From NCBI GenBank assembly GCA_947623455.1, contig OX392540.1:8511432-8575431 (forward strand): a stretch of 64,000 bases of DNA. The letters run 5' to 3'. Both the position numbers and the translations under genes were made by a program. The notes beneath the pieces are model-generated. The model searched no databases. It saw nothing but the letters and a program-made list of their open reading frames with translations, and was not told where the DNA came from. Source of the DNA: Mimachlamys varia (taxonomy: Eukaryota; Mollusca; Bivalvia; Pectinida; Pectinidae). This document shows positions 1 through 14,024 of the stretch, piece after piece; position 1 is the first letter of the stretch; every line of letters starts with the position of its first letter.

Positions 1-245
1 TATAGACATTATGTAGAAAATGCATTTCTGTCGTAAACTGTTGTTTTGGCCGGAGATCTTCTCCTACAGTTTTCAACTGATATCTTTCAAACTTATTAGG
101 CTTAATCATCATGACATGAAGTTTTGTTTTCCTGAATAACAGTTCAATTATATAATATTTACTAGAGCTATGGTCCTTTGAAACTTTTTTGTATTTTATT
201 CAATTCCTCTAAAATTTGGTATGATACTTCAAAAAATGATGGGTG

Positions 246-315
246 GTCGGGTGGTGCAGTGGATAGTGCACTTGCCTTTCACCAATGCGGCCGGGGTTCG
301 ATTCCCCGACCGGAC
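246..315 (+). ncRNA. tRNA-like head of SINE (not a functional tRNA)
   Basis: This 70-nt segment folds as a tRNA. The acceptor stem GTCGGGT/ACCGGAC pairs at six of seven positions, the D arm resembles eukaryotic tRNA-Arg/Glu, and the T arm is perfect (CGGGG/CCCCG around TTCGATT). The anticodon position reads TTC (Glu-like), but the anticodon stem pairs at only one or two positions. There is no 3' poly-T terminator close behind; the sequence runs straight into the SINE body. It is therefore a SINE head and not a tRNA gene. Confidence 0.75.
252..305 (+). promoter_or_regulatory. Internal Pol III promoter (A box + B box) of the SINE
   Basis: The A-box-like TGGTGCAGTGG is at 252-262 and a consensus B box GGTTCGATTCC at 295-305. 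Many units keep the B box, or have the equally good GGTTCGAATCC (13109, 22169 and 28604 units). Others carry changes at the critical TCGA: TCTG near 1330 and 4652, TCCA in units near 5676, 6822, 7395, 8541 and 10825. The copies should therefore differ in promoter strength. Confidence 0.65.
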
Positions 316-3300
316 GTGAAAAGGTGTGGGGTCACCTGCTCGACCACGTGGGTTTTCTCCAGGTACTCCGGTTTCCTCCCACAATAAGACCCCTCGCGCG
401 CTAACATCCGGGCCAACAAATGTGATTAATATAAGTTGTATAACTTGTTTCATAATTGTTGTAAAATAGATCAAGTTTATATAAAAAGCTATAATATTTA
501 ACATATATTACAGGTTATGTTGAGTTATTTCAACTTTTCGCGGAACCACATTGCATATTTGCAACTGCAAAATATAGACATTATGTAGAAAATGCATTTA
601 AAAACTGTAGGAGAAGATCTCTGGCCAAAACCACAGTTTTGACAGAAATGCATTTTCTACATAATGTCTATATTTTGCAGTTGCAAATATGCAATGTGGT
701 TCCGCGAAAAGTTGAAATAACTCAACCTAACCTGTAATATATGTTAAATATTATAGCTTTTTATATAAACTTGATTTATTTTACAACAATTATGAAACAA
801 GTTATACAACTTATATTAATCACATTTGTTGGCCCGGATGTTAGCGCGCGAGGGGTCTTATTGTGGGAGGAAACCGGAGTACCTGGAGAAAACCCACGTG
901 GTCGAGCAGGTGACCCCATACCTTTTCACGTCCGGTCGGGGAATCGAACCCCGGTCGCATTGGTGAAAGGCAAGTGCGCTATCCACTGCACCACCCGACC
1001 ACCCATCATTTTTTGAAGTATCATACCAAATTTTAGAGGAATTGAATAAAATACAAAAAAGTTTCAAAGGACCATAGCTCTAGTAAATATTATATAATTG
1101 AACTGTTATTCAGGAAAACAAAACTTCATGTCATGATGATTAAGCCTAATAAGTTTGAAAGATATCAGTTAAAAACTGTAGGAGAAGATCTCCGGCCAAA
1201 ACAACAGTTTACGACAGAAATGCATTTTCTACATAATGTCTAAAATTTGGTATGATACTTCAAAAAATGATGGGTGGTCGGGTGGTGCAGTGGATAGCGC
1301 ACTTGCCTTTCACCAATGCGGCCGGGGTTCTGTTCCCCGACCAGACGTGAAAAGGTATGGGGTCACCTGCTTGACCACGTGGGTTTTCTCCAGGTACTCC
1401 GGTTTCCTCCCACAATAAGACCCCTCGCGCGCTAACATCCGGGCCAACAAATGTGATTAATATAAGTTGTATAACTTGTTTCATAATTGTTGTAAAATAA
1501 ATTAAGTTAAAATAAAAAGCTATAATATTTAACATATATTACAGGTTATGTTGAGTTATTTCAACTTTTCGCGGAACCACATTGCATATTTGCAACTGCA
1601 AAATATAGACATTATGTAGAAAATGCATTTCTGTCGTAAACTGTTGTTTTGGCCGGAGATCTTCTCCTACAGTTTTTAACTGATATCTTTCAAACTTATT
1701 AGGCTTAATCATCATGACATGAAGTTTTGTTTTCCTGAATAACAGTTCAATTATATAATATTCACTAGAGCTATGGTCCTTTGAAACTTTTTTGTATTTT
1801 ATTCAATTCCTCTAAAATTTGGTATGATACTTCAAAAAATGATGGGTGGTCGGGTGGTGCAGTGGATAGCGCACTTGCCTTTCACCAATGCGGCCGGGGT
1901 TCGATTCCCCGACCGGACGTGAAAAGGTATGGGGTCACCTGCTCGACCACGTGGGTTTTCTCCAGGTACTCCGGTTTCCTCCCACAATAAGACCCCTCGC
2001 GCGCTAACATCCGGGCCAACAAATGTGATTAATATAAGTTGTATAACTTGTTTCATAATTGTTGTAAAATAAATCAAGTTTATATAAAAAGCTATAATAT
2101 TTAACATATATTACAGGTTATGTTGAGTTATTTCAACCTTTTGCGGAACCACATTGCAATATTTGCAACTGCAAAATATAGACATTATGTAGAAAATGCA
2201 TTTCTGTCGTAAACTGTTGTTTTGGCCGGAGATCTTCTCCTACAGTTTTCAACTGATATCTTTCAAACTTATTAGGCTTAATCATCATGACATGAAGTTT
2301 TGTTTTCCTGAATAACAGTTCAATTATATAATATTTACTAGAGCTATGGTCCTTTGAAACTTTTTTGTATTTTATTCAATTCCTCTAAAATTTGGTATGA
2401 TACTTCAAAAAATTATGGGTGGTCGGGTGGTGCAGTGGATAGTGCACTTGCCTTTCACCAATGCGGCCGGGGTTCGATTCCCCGACCGGACGTGAAAAGG
2501 TGTGGGGTCACCTGCTCGACCACGTGGGTTTTCTCCAGGTACTCCGGTTTCCTCCCACAATAAGACCCCTCGCGCGCTAACATCCGGGCCAACAAATGTG
2601 ATTAATATAAGTTGTATAACTTGTTTCATAATTGTTGTAAAATAAATCAATTTTATATAAAAAGCTATAATATTTAACATATATTACAGGTTATGTTGAG
2701 TTATTTCAACTTTTCGCAGAACCACATTGCAATATTTGCAACTGCAAAATATAGACATTATGTAGAAAATGCATTTCTGTCGTAAACTGTTGTTTTGGCC
2801 GGAGATCTTCTCCTACAGTTTTCAACTGATATCTTTCAAACTTATTAGGCTTAATCATCATGACATGAAATTTTGTTTCCCTGAATAACAGTTCAATTAT
2901 ATAATATTCACTAGAGCTATGGTCCTTTGAAACTTTTTTGTATTTTATTCAATTCCTCTAAAATTTGGTATGATACTTCAAAAAATGATGGGTGGTCGGG
3001 TGGTGCAGTGGATAGCGCACTTGCCTTTCACCAATGCGGCCGGGGTTCGATTCCCCGACCGGACGTGAAAAGGTATGGGGTCACCTGCTCGACCACGTGG
3101 GTTTTCTCCAGGTACTCCGGTTTCCTCCCACAATAAGACCCCTCGCGCGCTAACATCCGGGCCAACAAATGTGATTAATATAAGTTGTATAACTTGTTTC
3201 ATAATTGTTGTAAAATAAATCAAGTTTATATAAAAAGCTATAATATTTAACATATATTACAGGTTATGTTGAGTTATTTCAACTTTTTGCGGAACCACAT

Positions 3301-3325
3301 TGCAATATTTGCAACTGCAAAATAT

Positions 3326-4563
3326 AGACATTATGTAGAAAATGCATTTCTGTCGTAAACTGTTGTTTTGGCCGGAGATCTTCTCCTACAGTTTTCAACT
3401 GATATCTTTCAAACTTATTAGGCTTAATCATCATGACATGAAGTTTTGTTTTCCTGAATAACAGTTCAATTATATAATATTTACTAGAGCTATGGTCCTT
3501 TGAAACTTTTTTGTATTTTATTCAATTCCTCTAAAATTTGGTATGATACTTCAAAAAATGATGGGTGGTCGGGTGGTGCAGTGGATAGTGCACTTGCCTT
3601 TCACCAATGCGGCCGGGGTTCGATTCCCCGACCGGACGTGAAAAGGTGTGGGGTCACCTGCTCGACCACGTGGGTTTTCTCCAGGTACTCCGGTTTCCTC
3701 CCACAATAAGACCCCTCGCGCGCTAACATCCGGGCCAACAAATGTGATTAATATAAGTTGTATAACTTGTTTCATAATTGTTGTAAAATAAATCAAGTTT
3801 ATATAAAAAGCTATAATATTTAACATATATTACAGGTTATGTTGAGTTATTTCAACTTTTCGCGGAACCACATTGCATATTTGCAACTGCAAAATATAGA
3901 CATTATGTAGAAAATGCATTTAAAAACTGTAGGAGAAGATCTCTGGCCAAAACCACAGTTTTGACAGAAATGCATTTTCTACATAATGTCTATATTTTGC
4001 AGTTGCAAATATGCAATGTGGTTCCGCGAAAAGTTGAAATAACTCAACATAACCTGTAATATATGTTAAATATTATAGCTTTTTATATAAACTTGATTTA
4101 TTTTACAACAATTATGAAACAAGTTATACAACTTATATTAATCACATTTGTTGGCCCGGATGTTAGCGCGCGAGGGGTCTTATTGTGGGAGGAAACCGGA
4201 GTACCTGGAGAAAACCCACGTGGTCGAGCAGGTGACCCCATACCTTTTCACGTCCGGTCGGGGAATCGAACCCCGGTCGCATTGGTGAAAGGCAAGTGCG
4301 CTATCCACTGCACCACCCGACCACCCATCATTTTTTGAAGTATCATACCAAATTTTAGAGGAATTGAATAAAATACAAAAAAGTTTCAAAGGACCATAGC
4401 TCTAGTAAATATTATATAATTGAACTGTTATTCAGGAAAACAAAACTTCATGTCATGATGATTAAGCCTAATAAGTTTGAAAGATATCAGTTAAAAACTG
4501 TAGGAGAAGATCTCCGGCCAAAACAACAGTTTACGACAGAAATGCATTTTCTACATAATGTCT
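3326..4563. repeat. Giant palindrome 2 (copy of palindrome 1)
   Basis: Arms 3326-3921 and 3968-4563 are symmetric about p to 7889-p. The spacer sequence is the same as in palindrome 1, so this is the same rearrangement carried along by the 3322-bp higher-order duplication. Confidence 0.9.
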
Positions 4564-7500
4564 AAAATTTGGTATGATACTTCAAAAAATGATGGGTGGT
4601 CGGGTGGTGCAGTGGATAGCGCACTTGCCTTTCACCAATGCGGCCGGGGTTCTGTTCCCCGACCAGACGTGAAAAGGTATGGGGTCACCTGCTTGACCAC
4701 GTGGGTTTTCTCCAGGTACTCCGGTTTCCTCCCACAATAAGACCCCTCGCGCGCTAACATCCGGGCCAACAAATGTGATTAATATAAGTTGTATAACTTG
4801 TTTCATAATTGTTGTAAAATAAATTAAGTTAAAATAAAAAGCTATAATATTTAACATATATTACAGGTTATGTTGAGTTATTTCAACTTTTCGCGGAACC
4901 ACATTGCATATTTGCAACTGCAAAATATAGACATTATGTAGAAAATGCATTTCTGTCGTAAACTGTTGTTTTGGCCGGAGATCTTCTCCTACAGTTTTTA
5001 ACTGATATCTTTCAAACTTATTAGGCTTAATCATCATGACATGAAGTTTTGTTTTCCTGAATAACAGTTCAATTATATAATATTTACTAGAGCTATGGTC
5101 CTTTGAAACTTTTTTGTATTTTATTCAATTCCTCTAAAATTTGGTATGATACTTCAAAAAATGATGGGTGGTCGGGTGGTGCTGTGGATAGCGCACTTGC
5201 CTTTCACCAATGCGGCCGGGGTTCGATTCCCCGACCGGACGTGAAAAGGTATGGGGTCACCTGCTCGACCACGTGGGTTTTCTCCAGGTACTCCGGTTTC
5301 CTCCCACAATAAGACCCCTCGCGCGCTAACATCCGGGCCAACAAATGTGATTAATATAAGTTGTATAACTTGTTTCATAATTGTTGTAAAATAAATCAAG
5401 TTAAAATAAAAAGCTATAATATTTAACATATATTACAGGTTATGTTGAGTTATTTCAACTTTTTCGCGGAACCACATTGCATATTTGCAACTGCAAAATA
5501 TAGACATTATGTAGAAAATGCATTTCTGTCGTAAACTGTTGTTTTGGCCGGAGATCTTCTCCTACAGTTTTTAACTGATATCTTTCAAACTTATTAGGCT
5601 TAATCATCATGACATGAAGTTTTGTTTTCCTGAATAACAGTTCAATTATATAATATTTACTAGAGCTATGGTCCTTTGAAACTTTTTTGTATTTTATTCA
5701 ATTCCTCTAAAATTTGGTATGATACTTCAAAAAATGATGGGTGGTCGGGTGGTGCAGTGGATAGTGCACTTGCCTTTCACCAATGCGACCGGGGTTCCAT
5801 TCCCAGACCGGACGTGAAAAGGTATGGGGTCACCTGCTCGACCACGTGGGTTTTCTCCAGGTACTCCGGTTTCCTCCCACAATAAGACCCCTCGCGCGCT
5901 AACATCCGGGCCAACAAATGTGATTAATATAAGTTGTATAACTTGTTTCATAATTGTTGTAAAATGAATCAAGTTTATATAAAAAGCTATAATATTTAAC
6001 ATATATTACAGGTTATGTTGAGTTATTTCAACTTTTTCGCGGAACCACATTGCATATTTGCAACTGCAAAATATAGACATTATGTAGAAAATGCATTTCT
6101 GTCGTAAACTGTTGTTTTGGCCGGAGATCTTCTCCTACAGTTTTTAACTGATATCTTTCAAACTTATTAGGCTTAATCATCATGACATGAAGTTTTGTTT
6201 TCCTGAATAACAGTTCAATTATATAATATTTACTAGAGCTATGGTCCTTTGAAACTTTTTTGTATTTTATTCAATTCCTCTAAAATTTGGTATGATACTT
6301 CAAAAAATGATGGGTGGTCGGGTGGTGCAGTGGATAGCGCACTTGCCTTTCACCAATGCGGCCAGGGTTCGATTCCCCGACCGGACGTGAAAAGGTATGG
6401 GGTCACCTGCTTGACCACGTGGGTTTTCTCCAGGTACTCCGGTTTCCTCCCACAATAAGACCCCTCGCGCGCTAACATCCGGGCCAACAAATGTGATTAA
6501 TATAAGTTGTATAACTTGTTTCATAATTGTTGTAAAATAAATCAAGTTTATATAAAAAGCTATAATATTTAACATATATTACAGGTTATGTTGAGTTATT
6601 TCAACTTTTCGCGGAACCACATTGCATATTTGCAACTGCAAAATATAGACATTATGTAGAAAATGCATTTCTGTCGTAAACTGTTGTTTTGGCCGGAGAT
6701 CTTCTCCTACAGTTTTTAACTGATATCTTTCAAACTTATTAGGCTTAATCATCATGACATGAAGTTTTGTTTTACCTGAATAACAGTTCAATTATATAAT
6801 ATTTACTAGAGCTATGGTCCTTTGAAACTTTTTTGTATTTTATTCAATTCCTCTAAAATTTGGTATGATACTTCAAAAAATGATGGGTGGTCGGGTGGTG
6901 CAGTGGATAGCGCACTTGCCTTTCACCAATGCGGCCAGGGTTCCATTCCCCGACCGGACGTGAAAAGGTATGGGGTCACCTGCTCGACCACGTGGGTTTT
7001 CTCCAGGTACTCCGGTTTCCTCCCACAATAAGACCCCTCGCGCGCTAACATCCGGGCCAACAAATGTGATTAATATAAGTTGTATAACTTGTTTCATAAT
7101 TGTTGTAAAATAAATCAAGTTTATATAAAAAGCTATAATATTTAACATATATTACAGGTTATGTTGAGTTATTTCAACTTTTCGCGGAACCACATTGCAT
7201 ATTTGCAACTGCAAAATATAGACATTATGTAGAAAATGCATTTCTGTCGTAAACTGTTGTTTTGGCCGGAGATCTTCTCCTACAGTTTTTAACTGATATC
7301 TTTCAAACTTATTAGGCTTAATCATCATGACATGAAGTTTTGTTTTACCTGAATAACAGTTCAATTATATAATATTTACTAGAGCTATGGTCCTTTGAAA
7401 CTTTTTTGTATTTTATTCAATTCCTCTAAAATTTGGTATGATACTTCAAAAAATGATGGGTGGTCGGGTGGTGCAGTGGATAGCGCACTTGCCTTTCACC

Positions 7501-10500
7501 AATGCGGCCAGGGTTCCATTCCCCGACCGGACGTGAAAAGGTATGGGGTCACCTGCTCGACCACGTGGGTTTTCTCCAGGTACTCCGGTTTCCTCCCACA
7601 ATAAGACCCCTCGCGCGCTAACATCCGGGCCAACAAATGTGATTAATATAAGTTGTATAACTTGTTTCATAATTGTTGTAAAATAAATCAAGTTTATATA
7701 AAAAGCTATAATATTTAACATATATTACAGGTTATGTTGAGTTATTTCAACCTTTTGCGGAACCACATTGCAATATTTGCAACTGCAAAATATAGACATT
7801 ATGTAGAAAATGCATTTCTGTCGTAAACTGTTGTTTTGGCCGGAGATCTTCTCCTACAGTTTTCAACTGATATCTTTCAAACTTATTAGGCTTAATCATC
7901 ATGACATGAAGTTTTGTTTTCCTGAATAACAGTTCAATTATATAATATTTACTAGAGCTATGGTCCTTTGAAACTTTTTTGTATTTTATTCAATTCCTCT
8001 AAAATTTGGTATGATACTTCAAAAAATGATGGGTGGTCGGGTGGTGCAGTGGATAGCGCACTTGCCTTTCACCAATGCGGCCAGGGTTCGATTCCCCGAC
8101 CGGACGTGAAAAGGTATGGGGTCACCTGCTTGACCACGTGGGTTTTCTCCAGGTACTCCGGTTTCCTCCCACAATAAGACCCCTCGCGCGCTAACATCCG
8201 GGCCAACAAATGTGATTAATATAAGTTGTATAACTTGTTTCATAATTGTTGTAAAATAAATCAAGTTTATATAAAAAGCTATAATATTTAACATATATTA
8301 CAGGTTATGTTGAGTTATTTCAACTTTTCGCGGAACCACATTGCATATTTGCAACTGCAAAATATAGACATTATGTAGAAAATGCATTTCTGTCGTAAAC
8401 TGTTGTTTTGGCCGGAGATCTTCTCCTACAGTTTTTAACTGATATCTTTCAAACTTATTAGGCTTAATCATCATGACATGAAGTTTTGTTTTACCTGAAT
8501 AACAGTTCAATTATATAATATTTACTAGAGCTATGGTCCTTTGAAACTTTTTTGTATTTTATTCAATTCCTCTAAAATTTGGTATGATACTTCAAAAAAT
8601 GATGGGTGGTCGGGTGGTGCAGTGGATAGCGCACTTGCCTTTCACCAATGCGGCCAGGGTTCCATTCCCCGACCGGACGTGAAAAGGTATGGGGTCACCT
8701 GCTCGACCACGTGGGTTTTCTCCAGGTACTCCGGTTTCCTCCCACAATAAGACCCCTCGCGCGCTAACATCCGGGCCAACAAATGTGATTAATATAAGTT
8801 GTATAACTTGTTTCATAATTGTTGTAAAATAAATCAAGTTTATATAAAAAGCTATAATATTTAACATATATTACAGGTTATGTTGAGTTATTTCAACTTT
8901 TCGCGGAACCACATTGCATATTTGCAACTGCAAAATATAGACATTATGTAGAAAATGCATTTCTGTCGTAAACTGTTGTTTTGGCCGGAGATCTTCTCCT
9001 ACAGTTTTTAACTGATATCTTTCAAACTTATTAGGCTTAATCATCATGACATGAAGTTTTGTTTTACCTGAATAACAGTTCAATTATATAATATTTACTA
9101 GAGCTATGGTCCTTTGAAACTTTTTTGTATTTTATTCAATTCCTCTAAAATTTGGTATGATACTTCAAAAAATGATGGGTGGTCGGGTGGTGCAGTGGAT
9201 AGCGCACTTGCCTTTCACCAATGCGACCGGGGTTCGATTCCCCGACCGGACGTGAAAAGGTATGGGGTCACCTGCTCGACCACGTGGGTTTTCTCCAGGT
9301 ACTCCGGTTTCCTCCCACAATAAGACCCCTCGTGCGCTAACATCCGGGCCAACAAATGTGATTAATATAAGTTGTATAACTTGTTTCATAATTGTTGTAA
9401 AATAAATCAAGTTTATATAAAAAGCTATAATATTTAACATATATTACAGGTTATGTTGAGTTATTTCAACTTTTCGCGGAACCACATTGCATATTTGCAA
9501 CTGCAAAATATAGACATGTAGAAAATGCATTTCTGTCGTAAACTGTTGTTTTGGCCGGAGATCTTCTCCTACAGTTTTTAACTGATATCTTTCAAACTTA
9601 TTAGGCTTAATCATCATGACATGAAGTTTTGTTTTACCTGAATAACAGTTCAATTATATAATATTTACTAGAGCTATGGTCCTTTGAAACTTTTTTGTAT
9701 TTTATTCAATTCCTCTAAAATTTGGTATGATACTTCAAAAAATGATGGGTGGTCGGGTGGTGCAGTGGATAGCGCACTTGCCTTTCACCAATGCGGCCGG
9801 GGTTCGATTCCCCGACCGGACGTGAAAAGGTATGGGGTCACCTGCTCGACCACGTGGGTTTTCTCCAGGTACTCCGGTTTCCTCCCACAATAAGACCCCT
9901 CGCGCGCTAACATCCGGGCCAACAAATGTGATTAATATAAGTTGTATAACTTGTTTCATAATTGTTGTAAAATAAATCAAGTTTATATAAAAAGCTATAA
10001 TATTTAACATATTACAGGTTATGTTGAGTTATTTCAACTTTTCGCGGAACCACATTGCAATATTTGCAACTGCAAAATATAGACATTATGTAGAAAATGC
10101 ATTTCTGTCGTAAACTGTTGTTTTGGCCGGAGATCTTCTACAGTTTTCAACTGATATCTTTCAAACTTATTAGGCTTAATCATCATGACATGAAGTTTTG
10201 TTTTCCTGAATAACAGTTCAATTATATAATATTCACTAGAGCTATGGTCCTTTGAAACTTTTTTGTATTTTATTCAATTCCTCTAAAATTTGGTATGATA
10301 CTTCAAAAAATGATGGGTGGTCGGGTGGTGCAGTGGATAGCGCACTTGCCTTTCACCAATGCGACCGGGGTTCGATTCCCCGACCGGACGTGAAAAGGTA
10401 GGGGGTCACCTGCTCGACCACGTGGGTTTTCTCCAGGTACTCCGGTTTCCTCCCACAATAAGACCCCTCGCGCGCTAACATCCGGGCCAACAAATGTGAT

Positions 10501-13082
10501 TAATATAAGTTGTATAACTTGTTTCATAATTGTTGTAAAATAAATCAAGTTTATATAAAAAGCTATAATATTTAACATATATTACAGGTTATGTTGAGTT
10601 ATTTCAACTTTTCGCGGAACCACATTGCATATTTGCAACTGCAAAATATAGACATTATGTAGAAAATGCATTTCTGTCGTAAACTGTTGTTTTGGCCGGA
10701 GATCTTCTCCTACAGTTTTTAACTGATATCTTTCAAACTTATTAGGCTTAATCATCATGACATGAAGTTTTGTTTTACCTGAATAACAGTTCAATTATAT
10801 AATATTTACTAGAGCTATGGTCCTTTGAAACTTTTTTGTATTTTATTCAATTCCTCTAAAATTTGGTATGATACTTCAAAAAATGATGGGTGGTCGGGTG
10901 GTGCAGTGGATAGCGCACTTGCCTTTCACCAATGCGGCCAGGGTTCCATTCCCCGACCGGACGTGAAAAGGTATGGGGTCACCTGCTCGACCACGTGGGT
11001 TTTCTCCAGGTACTCCGGTTTCCTCCCACAATAAGACCCCTCGCGCGCTAACATCCGGGCCAACAAATGTGATTAATATAAGTTGTATAACTTGTTTCAT
11101 AATTGTTGTAAAATAAATCAAGTTTATATAAAAAGCTATAATATTTAACATATATTACAGGTTATGTTGAGTTATTTCAACTTTTCGCGGAACCACATTG
11201 CATATTTGCAACTGCAAAATATAGACATTATGTAGAAAATGCATTTCTGTCGTAAACTGTTGTTTTGGCCGGAGATCTTCTCCTACAGTTTTTAACTGAT
11301 ATCTTTCAAACTTATTAGGCTTAATCATCATGACATGAAGTTTTGTTTTACCTGAATAACAGTTCAATTACATAATATTTACTAGAGCTATGGTCCTTTG
11401 AAACTTTTTTGTATTTTATTCAATTCCTCTAAAATTTGGTATGATACTTCAAAAAATGATGGGTGGTCGGGTGGTGCAGTGGATAGCGCACTTGCCTTTC
11501 ACCAATGCGACCGGGGTTCGATTCCCCGACCGGACGTGAAAAGGTAGGGGGTCACCTGCTCGACCACGTGGGTTTTCTCCAGGTACTCCGGTTTCCTCCC
11601 ACAATAAGACCCCTCGCGCGCTAACATCCGGGCCAACAAATGTGATTAATATAAGTTGTATAACTTGTTTCATAATTGTTGTAAAATAAATCAAGTTTAT
11701 ATAAAAAGCTATAATATTTAACATATATTACAGGTTATGTTGAGTTATTTCAACTTTTCGCGGAACCACATTGCATATTTGCAACTGCAAAATATAGACA
11801 TGTAGAAAATGCATTTCTGTCGTAAACTGTTGTTTTGGCCGGAGATCTTCTCCTACAGTTTTTAACTGATATCTTTCAAACTTATTAGGCTTAATCATCA
11901 TGACATGAAGTTTTGTTTTACCTGAATAACAGTTCAATTATATAATATTTACTAGAGCTATGGTCCTTTGAAACTTTTTTGTATTTTATTCAATTCCTCT
12001 AAAATTTGGTATGATACTTCAAAAAATGATGGGTGGTCGGGTGGTGCAGTGGATAGCGCACTTGCCTTTCACCAATGCGGCCGGGGTTCGATTCCCCGAC
12101 CGGACGTGAAAAGGTATGGGGTCACCTGCTCGACCACGTGGGTTTTCTCCAGGTACTCCGGTTTCCTCCCACAATAAGACCCCTCGCGCGCTAACATCCG
12201 GGCCAACAAATGTGATTAATATAAGTTGTATAACTTGTTTCATAATTGTTGTAAAATAAATCAAGTTTATATAAAAAGCTATAATATTTAACATATTACA
12301 GGTTATGTTGAGTTATTTCAACTTTTCGCGGAACCACATTGCAATATTTGCAACTGCAAAATATAGACATTATGTAGAAAATGCATTTCTGTCGTAAACT
12401 GTTGTTTTGGCCGGAGATCTTCTACAGTTTTCAACTGATATCTTTCAAACTTATTAGGCTTAATCATCATGACATGAAGTTTTGTTTTCCTGAATAACAG
12501 TTCAATTATATAATATTCACTAGAGCTATGGTCCTTTGAAACTTTTTTGTATTTTATTCAATTCCTCTAAAATTTGGTATGATACTTCAAAAAATGATGG
12601 GTGGTCGGGTGGTGCAGTGGATAGCGCACTTGCCTTTCACCAATGCGGCCGGGGTTCGATTCCCCGATCGGACATGAAAAGGTATGGGGTCACCTGCTCG
12701 ACCACGTGGGTTTTCTCCAGGTACTCCGGTTTCCTCCCACAATAAGACCCCTCGCGCGCTAACATCCGGGCCAACAAATGTGATTAATATAAGTTGTATA
12801 ACTTGTTTCATAATTGTTGTAAAATGAATCAAGTTTATATAAAAAGCCAGAATATTTAACATATATTACAGGTTATGTTTAGTTATTTCAACTTTTCGCA
12901 GAACCACATTGCAATATTTGCAACTGCAAAATATAGACATTATGTAGAAAATGCATTTCTGTCGTAAACTGTTGTTTTGGCCGGAGATCTTCTCCTACAG
13001 TTTTTAACTGATATCTTTCAAACTTATTAGGCTTAATCATCATGACATGAAGTTTTGTTTTCCTGAATAACAGTTCAATTAT

Positions 13083-14024
13083 ATAATATTCACTAGAGCT
13101 ATGGTCCTTTGAAACTTTTTTGTATTTTATTCAATTCCTCTAAAATTTGGTATGATACTTCAAAAAATGATGGGTGGTCGGGTGGTGCAGTGGATAGCGC
13201 ACTTGCCTTTCACCAATGCGGCCGGGGTTCGAATCCCCGACCGGACGTGAAAAGGTATGGGGTCACCTGCTCGACCACGTGGGTTTTCTCCAGGTACTCC
13301 GGTTTCCTCCCACAATAAGACCCCTCGCGCGCTAACATCCGGGCCCACAAATGTGATTAATATAAGTTGTATAACTTGTTTCATAATTGTTGTAAAATAA
13401 ATCAAGTTTATATAAAAAGCTATAATATTTAACATATATTACAGGTTATGTTGAGTTATTTCAACTTTTCGCGGAACCACATTGCATATTTGCAACTGCA
13501 AAATATAGACATTATGTAGAAAATGCATTTAAAAACTGTAGGAGAAGATCTCTGGCCAAAACAACAGTTTTGACAGAAATGCATTTTCTACATAATGTCT
13601 ATATTTTGCAGTTGCAAATATGCAATGTGGTTCCGCGAAAAGTTGAAATAACTCAACATAACCTGTAATATATGTTAAATATTATAGCTTTTTATATAAA
13701 CTTGATTTATTTTACAACAATTATGAAACAAGTTATACAACTTATATTAATCACATTTGTTGGCCCGGATGTTAGCGCGCGAGGGGTCTTATTGTGGGAG
13801 GAAACCGGAGTACCTGGAGAAAACCCACGTGGTCAAGCAGGTGACCCCATACCTTTTCACGTCCGGTCGGGGAATCGAACCCCGGCCGCATTGGTGAAAG
13901 GCAAGTGCGCTATCCACTGCACCACCCGACCACCCATCATTTTTTGAAGTATCATACCAAATTTTAGAGGAATTGAATAAAATACAAAAAAGTTTCAAAG
14001 GACCATAGCTCTAGTAAATATTAT
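13083..14024. repeat. Giant palindrome 3, right arm split by insertion
   Basis: The arms pair as p to 27107-p around spacer 13531-13576. The right arm stops at 14024, where the Helentron-like element is inserted, and resumes at 16646-16792. Intact versions are at 21996-23231 and 28431-29666. Confidence 0.85.

Larger units (their letters stand above)
241..513 (+). repeat. tRNA-derived SINE (representative copy; about 35 in window)
   Basis: The copy starts with a tRNA-like head, followed by a conserved core (about 340-405) with the palindrome CCACGTGG and a pyrimidine-rich stretch ending CTCCCAC. It ends in an AT-rich tail. The core resembles the strongly conserved central domain of widespread metazoan/molluscan SINE superfamilies (V/Meta class); that assignment is from memory. 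The same block occurs in every array unit, on the minus strand in the inverted ones (about 732-1004, 4054-4326, 13663-13935, 22723-22995, 29158-29430). No long A-tail or clear target duplication remains, as expected if copies multiplied by tandem amplification and not by retroposition. Confidence 0.8.
4..1241. repeat. Giant palindrome 1 (596-bp arms)
   Basis: Arms 4-599 and 646-1241 are reverse complements around a 46-bp spacer; position p pairs with 1245-p without a frame shift over the inner arm. The 3322-bp higher-order repeat duplicates it at about 3326-4563. Confidence 0.9.
1..14024. repeat. Composite 573-bp satellite array 1 (SINE-containing)
   Basis: About 25 head-to-tail units of 573 bp (568-573 by small indels). 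Each unit joins a roughly 280-bp AT-rich repeat to a roughly 290-bp tRNA-derived SINE block. Forward units have the SINE tRNA head near 246, 1268, 1849, 2422, 2995, 3568 and so on, about every 573 bp to 13177. Inverted units lie at about 600-1241, 3922-4563 and 13531-14024. Positions 1-1750 recur almost identically 3322 bp later. Shared variants also repeat every 1719 bp (units near 6249 and 7968) and every 1146 bp (units near 10252 and 11398). The 60-91 aa open frames in every unit are by-products of the repeat, not genes. The array starts before the window. Confidence 0.95.

Noticed and set aside
246..315. Functional tRNA-Glu(TTC) gene cluster
   Set aside because: The anticodon stem does not pair, there is no close T-run terminator, and every copy runs into a SINE body.
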